Source: Prochlorococcus sp. AG-402-A08
GTDB lineage: Bacteria > Cyanobacteriota > Cyanobacteriia > PCC-6307 > Cyanobiaceae
Direction of reading: 5' to 3'
NCBI GenBank assembly: GCA_003279585.1
Contig: QCHH01000003.1
Coordinates: 1-64,000 of the forward strand
Length of the DNA: 64,000 nt
Shown here piece by piece: positions 31,664 through 40,302 of the stretch. The position numbers and the translations under genes were made by a program. The first letter of the stretch is position 1. Every line of letters begins with the position of its first letter. Under the pieces are notes generated by a model. It searched no databases. It was given only the letters and a program-made list of their open reading frames with translations, and was not told the DNA's origin.

Positions 31664-31739
31664 ATCAAACTTCGAAAGTAATTCAAGTCAAACACCTCTA
31701 TCAAGCAACTGCAAGAGCAGGCATGCTCTTGTTTTTTTT
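31654..31739 (+). ncRNA. Candidate small RNA ending at an orphan terminator
   Basis: On the plus strand a TATATA-type -10 candidate at 31642-31647 could start a transcript near 31654 that ends at an intrinsic terminator (31712-31739). No plus-strand protein gene lies upstream for more than 2.8 kb, so the terminator needs another explanation. The RNA would be about 86 nt and would overlap only the first codons of the FtsL-like gene in antisense. Only the terminator is directly supported; the promoter is a weak match. Confidence 0.35.
31712..31739 (+). terminator. Orphan intrinsic terminator on the plus strand
   Basis: CAAGAGCA (31712-31719) and TGCTCTTG (31724-31731) form a perfect 8-bp stem with loop GGCA, followed immediately by eight T (31732-31739). 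This is a textbook intrinsic terminator for plus-strand transcription, yet the flanking genes run on the minus strand. On the minus strand there is no T run after the hairpin. Confidence 0.7.
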
Positions 31740-31747
31740 ATTTAATA

Positions 31748-33094
31748 TCAAGCTACTAATAGTAGGCTAATAAAAGTGACTCCATTCCAAAGAGAATGCA
31801 TAAGAGCACAAGGAAATAATCTTCCTGAACTTAATCTCATTAAACCAAGACCAATTCCCAAAACGAAAAGGGGCGGTAATTCCCCAACGCTTAAATGAGC
31901 CAAAGCAAAGACCAACGCACTTAATAAAACTCCGCTAATTTTGCCTACTTTGGATACCAATACAGGCAAAAGAATACCTCTAAAAACTAACTCCTCGAAA
32001 ACTGGGGCTAAAACAACTGTTGTAATCAAAAGCAAAAATAATGGAATAACTTCATCACTGCCTAAAACCAGTTCCAATAAAGGATTACTTCCACCCTGGT
32101 CACCGATAATCTCATTCATTAACCACCCAATAAAAAGAACTAAAGGCATAATCATTAACCATCCGCTTATTGATTTAAAAAGTCCTTCTTTGATAGGTTT
32201 GATTTTCCATTGCAACCATCCTCCATCAATTCCCGACGAGACTAGACCCATTAATTGATATCGAATTATAAATAAAGGAGCTATAGTCATCGAACAATAG
32301 CCAATAAAAACTCTTAAAGCCTCTTTCAACGGAGAGGATAAATTATTAAATAATAAATCAGTTATTGGTATAGTTAGTGCAGGAAAAACAACTTCACCAA
32401 TAACAACGAAACCACCAGAAATCAATAGAACCATATCTATCAATGATAATGGAGGTGCCACCATCTCTGGCCATGGAGTATTTTTCTTTCTTAGGAAAAT
32501 CAAAGCGAACCTAATCAATAATATACTCCCTATAAAAGAAGCAAAAAATGGTAATAATTGTGATGTTAAAAGTCTTAAAGCGATGGATGAATTGTATTTT
32601 TGATTAATACATTCTTCATCCGTGAATCCCAGATTAGAGCATGAAATTTGATAAAGAAAAGGGTCTAATTTAATCTCATTAAAATCAGCGAATTTAATGA
32701 GTTCTTTTCCTTTTTGTCTATCTAATATATAACCTCTAACCATTTCAAAGTTTTCATCCTTAAAATTTTTCTTTAAGATTAATTTCTGCTCATCCTCAGA
32801 CTCTTCCAGAGCTGCTAATAAAAGTCTCTGTCTATCCTCAATTTGTTCTAAAGGAATCTCACTAAGAGCTGAATAAAGTTTTTGTTTAGGTTCTGAACCT
32901 AAAAATACATCTTGTATGGTTCCAGGTATTGATGAGGAAGCTGAAACTGCCATCTCAGTTTGCATCAAGGAAATCTTTGGAGCTACTGAGGGTCTATCAA
33001 AGCTCTCTTGCAAACCTTGTCGCCATATCAGAATAGTTAAAAGCAATGAAAATAGAGCCATAGCCCATTTCCACCCGGTTTTGGCTTGTCTCAT
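31748..33094 (-). CDS. CPBP-family intramembrane protease homologue
   Basis: This 448-aa membrane protein carries an N-terminal anchor (about 9-25), an extracytoplasmic region with coiled-coil character (about 30-165), and a C-terminal multi-pass CPBP (CAAX prenyl endopeptidase/bacteriocin-processing, ABI) domain. The glutamate motif EELVFRG is near residue 371, with histidines in FALAHLSVG and MHSLWNG matching the other conserved motifs. In plants a relative (SCO4/BCM-like) acts in plastids, but the substrate here is unknown. Confidence 0.9.
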   Translation of the reverse strand: MRQAKTGWKWAMALFSLLLTILIWRQGLQESFDRPSVAPKISLMQTEMAVSASSSIPGTIQDVFLGSEPKQKLYSALSEIPLEQIEDRQRLLLAALEESEDEQKLILKKNFKDENFEMVRGYILDRQKGKELIKFADFNEIKLDPFLYQISCSNLGFTDEECINQKYNSSIALRLLTSQLLPFFASFIGSILLIRFALIFLRKKNTPWPEMVAPPLSLIDMVLLISGGFVVIGEVVFPALTIPITDLLFNNLSSPLKEALRVFIGYCSMTIAPLFIIRYQLMGLVSSGIDGGWLQWKIKPIKEGLFKSISGWLMIMPLVLFIGWLMNEIIGDQGGSNPLLELVLGSDEVIPLFLLLITTVVLAPVFEELVFRGILLPVLVSKVGKISGVLLSALVFALAHLSVGELPPLFVLGIGLGLMRLSSGRLFPCALMHSLWNGVTFISLLLVA

Positions 33095-33203
33095 AAAATC
33101 AACTTGTGAAAACTGACATGGAGAAAGACTTCTATCTTTACTAAAAGAACATTAGATTGCCCCCAGGGCTAATACCATAATTATCTAGAAGACACTTTAT
33201 TTA

Positions 33204-34532
33204 ATGACATTGCGTCTAATTTTTATCCGTCATGGATTGAGTAGTTTTAACAAGGAAGGTCGTATTCAAGGAAGAAACGACCTTTCAACGTTAACGAGAG
33301 AAGGGCAATTACAAGCTGAAGCTGCTGGGAAAACAATCTCTTCTATTCCAATAGATGCAATTTATAGTTCCCCTTTGCAAAGAGCCTCAGAAACCACAAA
33401 AATCATTATCAAGGAACATCACAGCGACCTTCAAGCTATTTATACTGATGAGCTACTAGAGGTTGACCTTGGGTCTTGGAGTGGTTTAACAAAAACTGAA
33501 ATAAAAAACAACTTTCCAGATCAGCTTGCTATTTGGCAAAAAGAACCAAAGGAACTAACAATTAATAGAGATGACGGTACAAAATTTAAACCAATTAAAG
33601 AACTTTTATTTCAAGCTGAAAATTTCTTAAAATCTTTATTTAATGATCATTCAGACTCTAATAAAACTATTTTGATAGTTGCCCATAATGCAATTCTAAG
33701 ATGCTTGATACTGAAATTAATTAATGAGCCATCAAAAGGGTTTAGAAGATTGAAATTAGACAATACTTCAATCTCAATTTGTAATATTGCCTATAATGAT
33801 TGGAAAGATAGACAAGTTCAAATTCAATGTCTAAACAATATCGCTCATTTACATCCTAGTATTCCAAAAAAAACTAGTAAAAAAAGAATTATTTTAGTCA
33901 GGCATGGTGAAACAGACTGGAATAAACAGGGAAGGTTCCAAGGACAAATTGATATTCCCTTAAATGAAAATGGTAAATCCCAAGCAAAGGCCGCAAGTGA
34001 ATTTTTAAAAACCAATATTATTAATAAAGCTTTTAGTAGTTCTCTATCAAGACCAAAAGAAACAGCCCAAATAATTTTAAACGAACATCCTGGGATCGAA
34101 ATTTCTCTCAAAGATAATCTCAAAGAGATAGGTCATGGAAAATGGGAAGGGAAGTTAGAGTCTGAAATTCAAGCCGACTGGCCAGATCTTCTCAAAGAAT
34201 GGAAGATCTCTCCTGAAAAAGTTCAGATGCCAGAGGGAGAAAATATAAAAGAAGTCTCCGCGAGATCCATTACCGGCTGGAATGAGATTTGCAAAGATCT
34301 CAAAAATGATGAAACAGCATTGGTTGTCGCTCATGATGCAGTTAACAAAACCATTCTTTGCCATCTATTGGGGTTTATGCCATCAAAAATTTGGATGATA
34401 AAACAAGGCAATGGAGGCATTACAGTCATTGATCTCTCAGAGGAAGAGGGCCAACCAGATCAAATCACGTGTCTAAATATCACTTCACATTTGGGAGGAA
34501 TTATCGACTCAACAGCTGCCGGAGCACTTTAA
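33204..34532 (+). CDS. Tandem histidine phosphatase (phosphoglycerate mutase-like, two domains)
   Basis: This 442-aa protein has two complete histidine-phosphatase domains. Domain 1 (about 1-215) has FIRHGLSSFN, SSPLQRASET, EVDLGSWSG and VAHNAI. Domain 2 (about 225-430) has LVRHGETDWN, SSSLSRPKET, EIGHGKWEG and VAHDAV. Both keep the nucleophilic His, the Arg, the acid Glu and the second His, so both may be active. Cyanobacterial relatives have been assigned as phosphoserine or alpha-ribazole phosphatases; the substrate cannot be read here. The gene after it begins 4 nt after the stop. Confidence 0.9.
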   Translation: MTLRLIFIRHGLSSFNKEGRIQGRNDLSTLTREGQLQAEAAGKTISSIPIDAIYSSPLQRASETTKIIIKEHHSDLQAIYTDELLEVDLGSWSGLTKTEIKNNFPDQLAIWQKEPKELTINRDDGTKFKPIKELLFQAENFLKSLFNDHSDSNKTILIVAHNAILRCLILKLINEPSKGFRRLKLDNTSISICNIAYNDWKDRQVQIQCLNNIAHLHPSIPKKTSKKRIILVRHGETDWNKQGRFQGQIDIPLNENGKSQAKAASEFLKTNIINKAFSSSLSRPKETAQIILNEHPGIEISLKDNLKEIGHGKWEGKLESEIQADWPDLLKEWKISPEKVQMPEGENIKEVSARSITGWNEICKDLKNDETALVVAHDAVNKTILCHLLGFMPSKIWMIKQGNGGITVIDLSEEEGQPDQITCLNITSHLGGIIDSTAAGAL

Positions 34533-34536
34533 CTGA

Positions 34537-35811
34537 ATGAATAGTAGTTACTTGTTTGAAAATATTCAAATCCTTGAAAAGGCTGGATCATCTTTAAGGA
34601 GAGAAACTGTTTTAATCAAAGATGGTGTGATCAAAGAATTTGGTAGTAAGGCTCTTAAAAATGCAGAGCTTTTAGGAATCAAGCCTCAAAAAGCTAAAAG
34701 ATTGCTTTTAGCACCTTGTCTTGTTGATCCTCATTCGTTTTTGGAATCTCCCTTTAATGGTAAAGAAGAGAATGTCTATACACTTATCGAGAAAGCGACA
34801 CTTTCTGGATATGGCCAATTAGGCATCCTTCCTAGAGGTGATTTATGGAGAGATCAAATTGAGTCGATTATTTCTTTAAAGGCTTTGAAAAGTGAGGTTT
34901 TAATACACTTATGGGGAGGTTTTAGTCTGAGCGGAGAGGGGGTTTTTCTTTCTAGACATGCTGAGTTACTAAAAAATGGAGCTATTGGCTTGAGTGATGA
35001 CGATTACATGCCTCCTATAGAGCTTCTTAAGCAAGGTTTTTTACTTAGAGAGATGAAAAACTCCCCTGTACTTATTGCACCAAGAGATAAGTCACTACAA
35101 GCAGGAGGAATAGCTAGACAAAGTGTAGATACTCTCAGAGCAGGTTGGCCTCCTGATCCTGTTGAAAGCGAAATCATTCCTCTTATCCAATTACTTGAGC
35201 TTCATAAGCAATACCCTGAAATCGCACTAAGATTAATGAATATTTCTACAGCGCAGGGAGTTTCAATACTTAAGAATTCATCCTCTAAGCCAATGTCAAC
35301 TACCTTTTGGTGGCATTTAGTCAATGACAACTCAAGTCTTTCTCCTTTTGATATTGGATGGAGCGTAACACCTTCATTGGGATCTCCAAGAGATAGAGCC
35401 TCACTCATAAAAGGTTTAGAGGATAATGTTTTAACAGCAATATCTGTTCATTCCACCCCTATACATGATTCCGAGACCAAGCTACCTGCAAATAAAAGGA
35501 AGAAAGGGATTAGTTGTTACAACCTTGTTCTACCTTTGCTCTGGAATCAATTAGTGAAAAAGTCAGGATGGGAAGTGGAAAAATTATGGGAAAAAATTAG
35601 TTTTGGTCCATCTAAGTTTTTAAATCAAGCTGAGGAAAAATTAAGTTTAAATAGTAACCGTTGGTTATTATTTGATCCCGACAAAGAATGGTACCAATCT
35701 TACGACGAAAAATATTTAACTACAACAACTAATCACCCGATCGAAGGCCAAAAAATATTTGGGAAAGTTATAGATTGTGGGCTTATTAATCAGGCTTGCC
35801 AAAACGACTAA
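34537..35811 (+). CDS. Dihydroorotase-like protein lacking metal ligands
   Basis: This 424-aa protein has the fold and layout of dihydroorotase/amidohydrolases (leader FENIQILEKAG, PCLVDPH, LIKGLEDNVLTAI). The metal-binding pattern D-x-H-x-H is DPHSF here, the carbamate-lysine region has no MPNT motif, the later histidine sites read LRLMNIS and IAPRD, and no D-H-A-P-H is present. It should be non-catalytic, like pseudo-DHOases that stiffen or activate aspartate transcarbamoylase. It is coupled to the tandem phosphatase gene and its 3' end overlaps lepB by 26 bp. Confidence 0.85.
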   Translation: MNSSYLFENIQILEKAGSSLRRETVLIKDGVIKEFGSKALKNAELLGIKPQKAKRLLLAPCLVDPHSFLESPFNGKEENVYTLIEKATLSGYGQLGILPRGDLWRDQIESIISLKALKSEVLIHLWGGFSLSGEGVFLSRHAELLKNGAIGLSDDDYMPPIELLKQGFLLREMKNSPVLIAPRDKSLQAGGIARQSVDTLRAGWPPDPVESEIIPLIQLLELHKQYPEIALRLMNISTAQGVSILKNSSSKPMSTTFWWHLVNDNSSLSPFDIGWSVTPSLGSPRDRASLIKGLEDNVLTAISVHSTPIHDSETKLPANKRKKGISCYNLVLPLLWNQLVKKSGWEVEKLWEKISFGPSKFLNQAEEKLSLNSNRWLLFDPDKEWYQSYDEKYLTTTTNHPIEGQKIFGKVIDCGLINQACQND

Positions 35812-36478
35812 TAGGCCAAAATCGCCAGGCTGCCTTGCCAAGTATCTCTTTATGGGGCAAGAAACCTCCTCCTGGCCAAAAACGACTATCCCAACTATTA
35901 GCTCGGTTATCGCCCAACACGAATACATGTCCTTTTGGAACAGTTGTAGTCATGGGACGACATAGATTAAATTTAGTTTTACTTGGGCAGAAATATTCAA
36001 CATATGGTTCTTTGAGCCATCTACCATTCAAAATAATCTCTCCCTGACCATTAATCAAAAGACGATCTCCCCCTACCGCTATTACACGTTTGATATAAGC
36101 ATCACAGGCACGATCAGATATAGTAGGTATCCAAGAAATCAATGGGAAAGTTATTAATGAGCATTGAAATTTAGACGGAAGTTGTTTTGTTCTATCAGCT
36201 ATCAATTCCTTATCAAAGGAGTATGGTGAATTAAAAACTACAATTTCCCCTCGAAAAGGTGATCTGTTGCGCAAAGAAAGTTTTTCAACAATTAGTCGGT
36301 CATTTACTTTCAATCCTGGCAGCATTGAACCCGAGGGTATATATCTAGCTTCTGCTATGTAATGACGAACACCTATATACAACAAAACAGTGAGAGAAAT
36401 AGGTCCCCACGTGTCAAAGAATGAGTACCACCAACATTTCTTAGTTTTTTTACTCGGGGCTGAATGATTTTGCTGCAC
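35786..36478 (-). CDS. lepB: Signal peptidase I
   Basis: This 230-aa inner-membrane serine protease removes signal peptides from exported proteins. A single membrane segment (about 24-42) precedes the catalytic domain. The nucleophile Ser51 is in IPSGSMLPGL, the general base Lys130 in IKRVIAVGGD, and the GDNRANSWDSR box is near residue 195. It starts at GTG (36478). Its 3' end overlaps the convergent dihydroorotase-like gene. Confidence 0.96.
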   Translation of the reverse strand: MQQNHSAPSKKTKKCWWYSFFDTWGPISLTVLLYIGVRHYIAEARYIPSGSMLPGLKVNDRLIVEKLSLRNRSPFRGEIVVFNSPYSFDKELIADRTKQLPSKFQCSLITFPLISWIPTISDRACDAYIKRVIAVGGDRLLINGQGEIILNGRWLKEPYVEYFCPSKTKFNLCRPMTTTVPKGHVFVLGDNRANSWDSRFWPGGGFLPHKEILGKAAWRFWPISRFGKPD

Positions 36479-36560
36479 TTGTTTATAAATAATAAATATA
36501 TAGTTTACTTTATTTGTAAAGACTACTTATTTTCAGTCAATGTTGGTCCTCATATGAAGT

Positions 36561-36929
36561 TCAAAGTAATTTTTCAGCCCACTTTTCTTCTTTAAATCCA
36601 ACTAAAAAGCATTTACTAGACTTATATAAAAAAGGTCTCTTTATTAATCTGGGTTCCATAAAAAGTTGCTCAAAGAAATCGTTATCAGTCATTTTTTTAA
36701 CAACATCCGAACCAATAGAGCGATATATAACCCCACTAGTATTTAAAAGATATTTTCTATCCCCATATAGCTCACTAGCTGAGATAAGGATTTCCTTAGA
36801 CGGAGGGGATTTTAAAAGATCAATCAATTCAAAGTCAATATCATTGTTTTCAAGCCACTTAATCGCTCTGCGACAAGTTGAACATGAAGAATAACTAAAT
36901 AATTTCAAGTATTTAAAGCACACAGACAA
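36561..36929 (-). CDS. ArsC/Spx-family thioredoxin-fold protein
   Basis: This is a 122-aa member of the ArsC/Spx/YffB family: SYSSCSTCRRAIKWL near the N-terminus with a CxxC, DFELIDLLKSPPS (about 31-43) and LLNTSG-x-x-YR (about 59-69). These proteins act as arsenate reductases or as Spx-type regulators; the CxxC fits redox activity, but function is not assignable. The start is uncertain: TTG at 36929, or TTG at 36908 which gives the family-like MKLFSYSSCSTC. It follows ppa by 22 nt on the same strand. Confidence 0.82.
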   Translation of the reverse strand: MSVCFKYLKLFSYSSCSTCRRAIKWLENNDIDFELIDLLKSPPSKEILISASELYGDRKYLLNTSGVIYRSIGSDVVKKMTDNDFFEQLFMEPRLIKRPFLYKSSKCFLVGFKEEKWAEKLL

Positions 36930-36951
36930 TTATTGTATCCAAAAAATGAGA

Positions 36952-37488
36952 TTACAATAGTTTTTTTACTGTCATATCAGAATGATATGCCTCTATGCAG
37001 CTTTGCAATAATTCATCAACAGCATCATAGTCTCTCCATCCGTCTATTACGATCACCCTACCCTCCAAGCTTTTGTAGGTTCTAAAAAACTCAGCGACAT
37101 CCTCCAATTGGTTCTGAGCTATTTGCTTAATGGTGTTAATTTCTTTTTGTCTTGGATCTGCTGTAGGTACACATAGAAGTTTGCCATCGTAAGCACCCGA
37201 ATCATGCATATCAAGAACTCCTATCGGTCTTGCCTTGATCAAGCAACCGGCAAAAGTAGGTTCTTCCATAACTACCATTGCATCAAGAGGTGCTCCATCC
37301 TCAGCAAGAGTATTTGGAATAAATCCATAATCAAATGGATATCTCACTGAAGAATGCAAAACTCTATCAAGAGCCATAATTCCTGCAGAGCTAAAATATT
37401 CATATTTATTTCTACTTCCAGCAGGAATCTCAACAACTAGATTTACTAATCCAGGCGATGGTGAAGGAGGAAGATCACTGAGGTCCAT
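36952..37488 (-). CDS. ppa: Family I inorganic pyrophosphatase, variant active site
   Basis: This 178-aa soluble pyrophosphatase has NKYEY (about 27-31), DRVLHSSVRYPFDYGFIPNTL (Arg42 and Tyr50/54 region), and D-x-x-x-x-x-D-G-K-L (about 95-105). The central metal motif reads DGAPLD: Ala66 stands where most family I enzymes have the aspartate proposed as the general base (E. coli Asp67). The other metal-binding aspartates are kept. A second, canonical pyrophosphatase is encoded at 52692-53279. The upstream small membrane protein gene overlaps its start by 14 bp. Confidence 0.93.
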   Translation of the reverse strand: MDLSDLPPSPSPGLVNLVVEIPAGSRNKYEYFSSAGIMALDRVLHSSVRYPFDYGFIPNTLAEDGAPLDAMVVMEEPTFAGCLIKARPIGVLDMHDSGAYDGKLLCVPTADPRQKEINTIKQIAQNQLEDVAEFFRTYKSLEGRVIVIDGWRDYDAVDELLQSCIEAYHSDMTVKKLL

Positions 37489-37723
37489 TTTGATTTATTG
37501 AAACCGGTATACTTTTTGTTGTTTCTGTCCTTTCACTTATGACAGCTAATATTGGTATTCCAAGCATTACAAATACTATTGCCAAACCAATTAAAGAAGT
37601 TGAGGTACTATTAAAACTGTAAGGATCTTCTTCATCAGTAGATAGTTGATCTGTTTCTTTATTAAAAGAAGGAGGATCAAGCTCAGAAGACTCGTTCTTA
37701 ATTAAATGTGGTTCTAAATCCAT
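37475..37723 (-). CDS. Small single-span membrane protein, unknown
   Basis: This 82-aa protein has an acidic N-terminus (about 1-40) and one hydrophobic helix (about 44-62, SLIGLAIVFVMLGIPILAVI) with a short polar tail. I do not recognise a family. It overlaps the pyrophosphatase start by 14 bp on the same strand, which favours a real, co-translated gene. Confidence 0.7.
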   Translation of the reverse strand: MDLEPHLIKNESSELDPPSFNKETDQLSTDEEDPYSFNSTSTSLIGLAIVFVMLGIPILAVISERTETTKSIPVSINQNGPQ

Positions 37724-37826
37724 GTAAGTTTTGGAATAGATAAACCGTTAGTCGAATGTGTGAAAATCAATCAAAAGACATAATTTATTTAAAATTATAT
37801 ATATATTATCCCACATTTAAGAATAA

Positions 37827-38291
37827 CTAAGCAGCCTTTCTATCAGTATCTTGTAAATGATTAGAAATTGAGTGGTTCTTATCAGTTTTTCCGTCAAGTT
37901 TATTGCTTATGATTTTCAACTCTTCAAGTATTGCTTTTAAAATGTTTTGAGTTTCAGATGAAGGAGAATTAAATATTTCTACTGTTACTTCCTTAATTCT
38001 TAGTATATCTTTTGCAAATCTTGCAACTTCATTAGGGTGAAAAAGCAATTGATCTTTTTGATCGCTTCTAAATTCAGTGTTTAGTTTTCTAGGATTGAAT
38101 GGTGGATTAAGATTCCTAGTATCAGTGTTTGTATATCTGTATACAGAAGCTCTAGACCTGTTCAGTGTTTTCTGAACTTCGTCAATAGTCAATAACGAAT
38201 CACTTGAGTTAGAAGCTGTATTTACAAATCCTTTATCTAAAGACTCCTCTGATCTTACATTTGTTCCTGAATTTACTGACCCGTTAAACAT
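37827..38291 (-). CDS. Probable DNA-binding protein with helix-turn-helix
   Basis: This 154-aa protein has a serine/asparagine-rich N-terminus (about 1-32) and a predicted helix-turn-helix: LTIDEVQKTLNRSRASVYRY (about 34-53), followed by a wing-like stretch and FHPNEVARFAKDIL, in the manner of MerR/excisionase-type domains. The C-terminal third is helical and may dimerise. It is divergent from proS across 174 bp. It could regulate itself or a neighbour; no target is evident. Confidence 0.75.
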   Translation of the reverse strand: MFNGSVNSGTNVRSEESLDKGFVNTASNSSDSLLTIDEVQKTLNRSRASVYRYTNTDTRNLNPPFNPRKLNTEFRSDQKDQLLFHPNEVARFAKDILRIKEVTVEIFNSPSSETQNILKAILEELKIISNKLDGKTDKNHSISNHLQDTDRKAA

Positions 38292-38465
38292 TGCGAAAGA
38301 AAGCTTCTAGAAAAACATGTGACAGAAGTTAGCAGATGAATCAAATTTGCACCACGTACATTTGGACACTTTAAAAAAACAACATGATTCCCGCACAATT
38401 AATACTGATATTCTTACTGCCATCACTCAAAGTACTAATCTCATAAAGATTTACATTTTAGGCTT

Positions 38466-40256
38466 ATGCGCGTCTCCCGCCTAATGCTGATCACTCTTAG
38501 AGACGTCCCTGCGGAAGCCGATATAATTTCACATCAATTGCTTATAAGGGGAGGTTTTATTAAACGACTTGCCGGAGGTATTTATGCATATATGCCATTG
38601 CTTTGGAAAGTCCTAAAAAAAATAACCCTGATTGTTGAAGAAGAGTTATCAAATAAAGGTTGCCTTCAAACTCTTCTTCCTCAACTTCAGCCTTCAGAAA
38701 TATGGGAAGAAAGTGGGCGATGGAAATCATATACCGAAGGAGAAGGTATTATGTTCAGCCTTAAAGATAGACAAGGTAAAGAATTAGGTCTAGGTCCTAC
38801 TCATGAAGAAGTCATTACTAAAATAATTTCTCAAACTATTCACTCCTACAAACAATTACCAATAAATATTTTCCAAATTCAAACAAAGTTTAGAGATGAA
38901 ATAAGGCCAAGATTTGGATTAATGAGAAGTAGAGAATTCATCATGAAGGATGCTTATTCTTTTCATGCAAATGAAAATGATCTCCAATCAACTTATATAG
39001 AGATGAGAAATGCCTATCAAAATATATTTACAAAATGTGGGCTGGATTTTGTTTGTGTTGAAGCTGATAGTGGAGCTATTGGAGGAGCAGCATCTCAAGA
39101 GTTCATGGTTACGGCCGAAGCTGGTGAAGACTTAATTTTAATAAGTTCTGATGGTAAATACGGGGCTAATCAAGAAAAAGCTGTTTCTATTCTCGAAGAA
39201 GGAAAAGTATTAGAGATTAACAAACCTTCTATAATTGAGACCCCTAATCAAAAAACCATAGAGGAATTATGTAACAACAACAATTTTCATCCAAGTCAAA
39301 TTGTAAAAGTATTAGCTTATTTAGCAACATGTGATGATAATAAAAAACACCCAGTGCTCGCTAGTATTAGAGGGGACCAAGAAATCAATGATATTAAACT
39401 TTCAAATGAAATATCTCGTAAATTAAAACAAAATGTACTAGATATAAGGATAATTTCTAATGAAGATATACAAAAGCAAGGCATTACTAATATCCCCTTT
39501 GGTTTTATAGGACCAGATCTCGGCGATAATTTATTATCAACAGCAAAAGTCTGGGAAAGAAAATTCATAAGAATTGCGGACAATTCTGTTAAAGATCTTA
39601 AAAGTTTTATATGTGGAAACAATGTCAAGGACGAGCATAAAATATTTTGTAATTGGAGTTTAATTAATACTCAGCAGCTGATCTGCGATATTAGAAAAGC
39701 TAAACCTGGAGATAGATGTATCCATGATAAGACACAAAAACTTAAAGAATGTAGAGGTATTGAAATAGGGCATATATTTAAGTTAGGAAATAAGTATTCA
39801 AAATCATTAAATGCTACCTTTACAAACGATAAAGGTATAGAAGACCACTTTTGGATGGGGTGCTATGGAATTGGTATTTCTAGGTTGGCTCAAGCAGCAG
39901 TAGAACAAAATTACGATGATGCAGGTATTATTTGGCCAGCATCAATTGCCCCATTTGAAGTAATAATTATTATTGCAAACACAAAAAATACTGAACAAAA
40001 ATGTTTGGCTGAGGATTTATATCAAAAATTGATAGCAAATCGAGTTGATGCTCTACTTGACGATAGAGATGAGAGAGCTGGAATAAAGTTTAAAGACGCA
40101 GACCTTATTGGCATCCCATGGAGAATTGTTGCTGGCAGAGAAGCTAGTTCTGGTCTGGTTGAATTACATAATAGGAAAACAAAAACTCAAGAATTATTAG
40201 ATTTAAATTCGGTTTTAAAAAAAATTTCTGAAGAATTTAACACCGAAAAGCTATAA
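38466..40256 (+). CDS. proS: Prolyl-tRNA synthetase, bacterial type
   Basis: This 596-aa class II aminoacyl-tRNA synthetase charges tRNA-Pro. Motif 2 region FRDEIRPRFGLMRSREF (about 137-153), the INS editing domain inserted between motifs 2 and 3 (about 225-390, degenerate at first view but complete in length), motif 3 GIGISRLAQAAVEQ (about 465) and an anticodon-binding C-terminal domain (DDRDERAGIKFKDADL, about 535) are visible. Length is normal for the bacterial form with editing domain. Confidence 0.97.
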   Translation: MRVSRLMLITLRDVPAEADIISHQLLIRGGFIKRLAGGIYAYMPLLWKVLKKITLIVEEELSNKGCLQTLLPQLQPSEIWEESGRWKSYTEGEGIMFSLKDRQGKELGLGPTHEEVITKIISQTIHSYKQLPINIFQIQTKFRDEIRPRFGLMRSREFIMKDAYSFHANENDLQSTYIEMRNAYQNIFTKCGLDFVCVEADSGAIGGAASQEFMVTAEAGEDLILISSDGKYGANQEKAVSILEEGKVLEINKPSIIETPNQKTIEELCNNNNFHPSQIVKVLAYLATCDDNKKHPVLASIRGDQEINDIKLSNEISRKLKQNVLDIRIISNEDIQKQGITNIPFGFIGPDLGDNLLSTAKVWERKFIRIADNSVKDLKSFICGNNVKDEHKIFCNWSLINTQQLICDIRKAKPGDRCIHDKTQKLKECRGIEIGHIFKLGNKYSKSLNATFTNDKGIEDHFWMGCYGIGISRLAQAAVEQNYDDAGIIWPASIAPFEVIIIIANTKNTEQKCLAEDLYQKLIANRVDALLDDRDERAGIKFKDADLIGIPWRIVAGREASSGLVELHNRKTKTQELLDLNSVLKKISEEFNTEKL

Positions 40257-40302
40257 ATCGAGCCCAAAGGACTCTAGAGTCTTCTGTAACTGCAAAAAAC
40301 AA

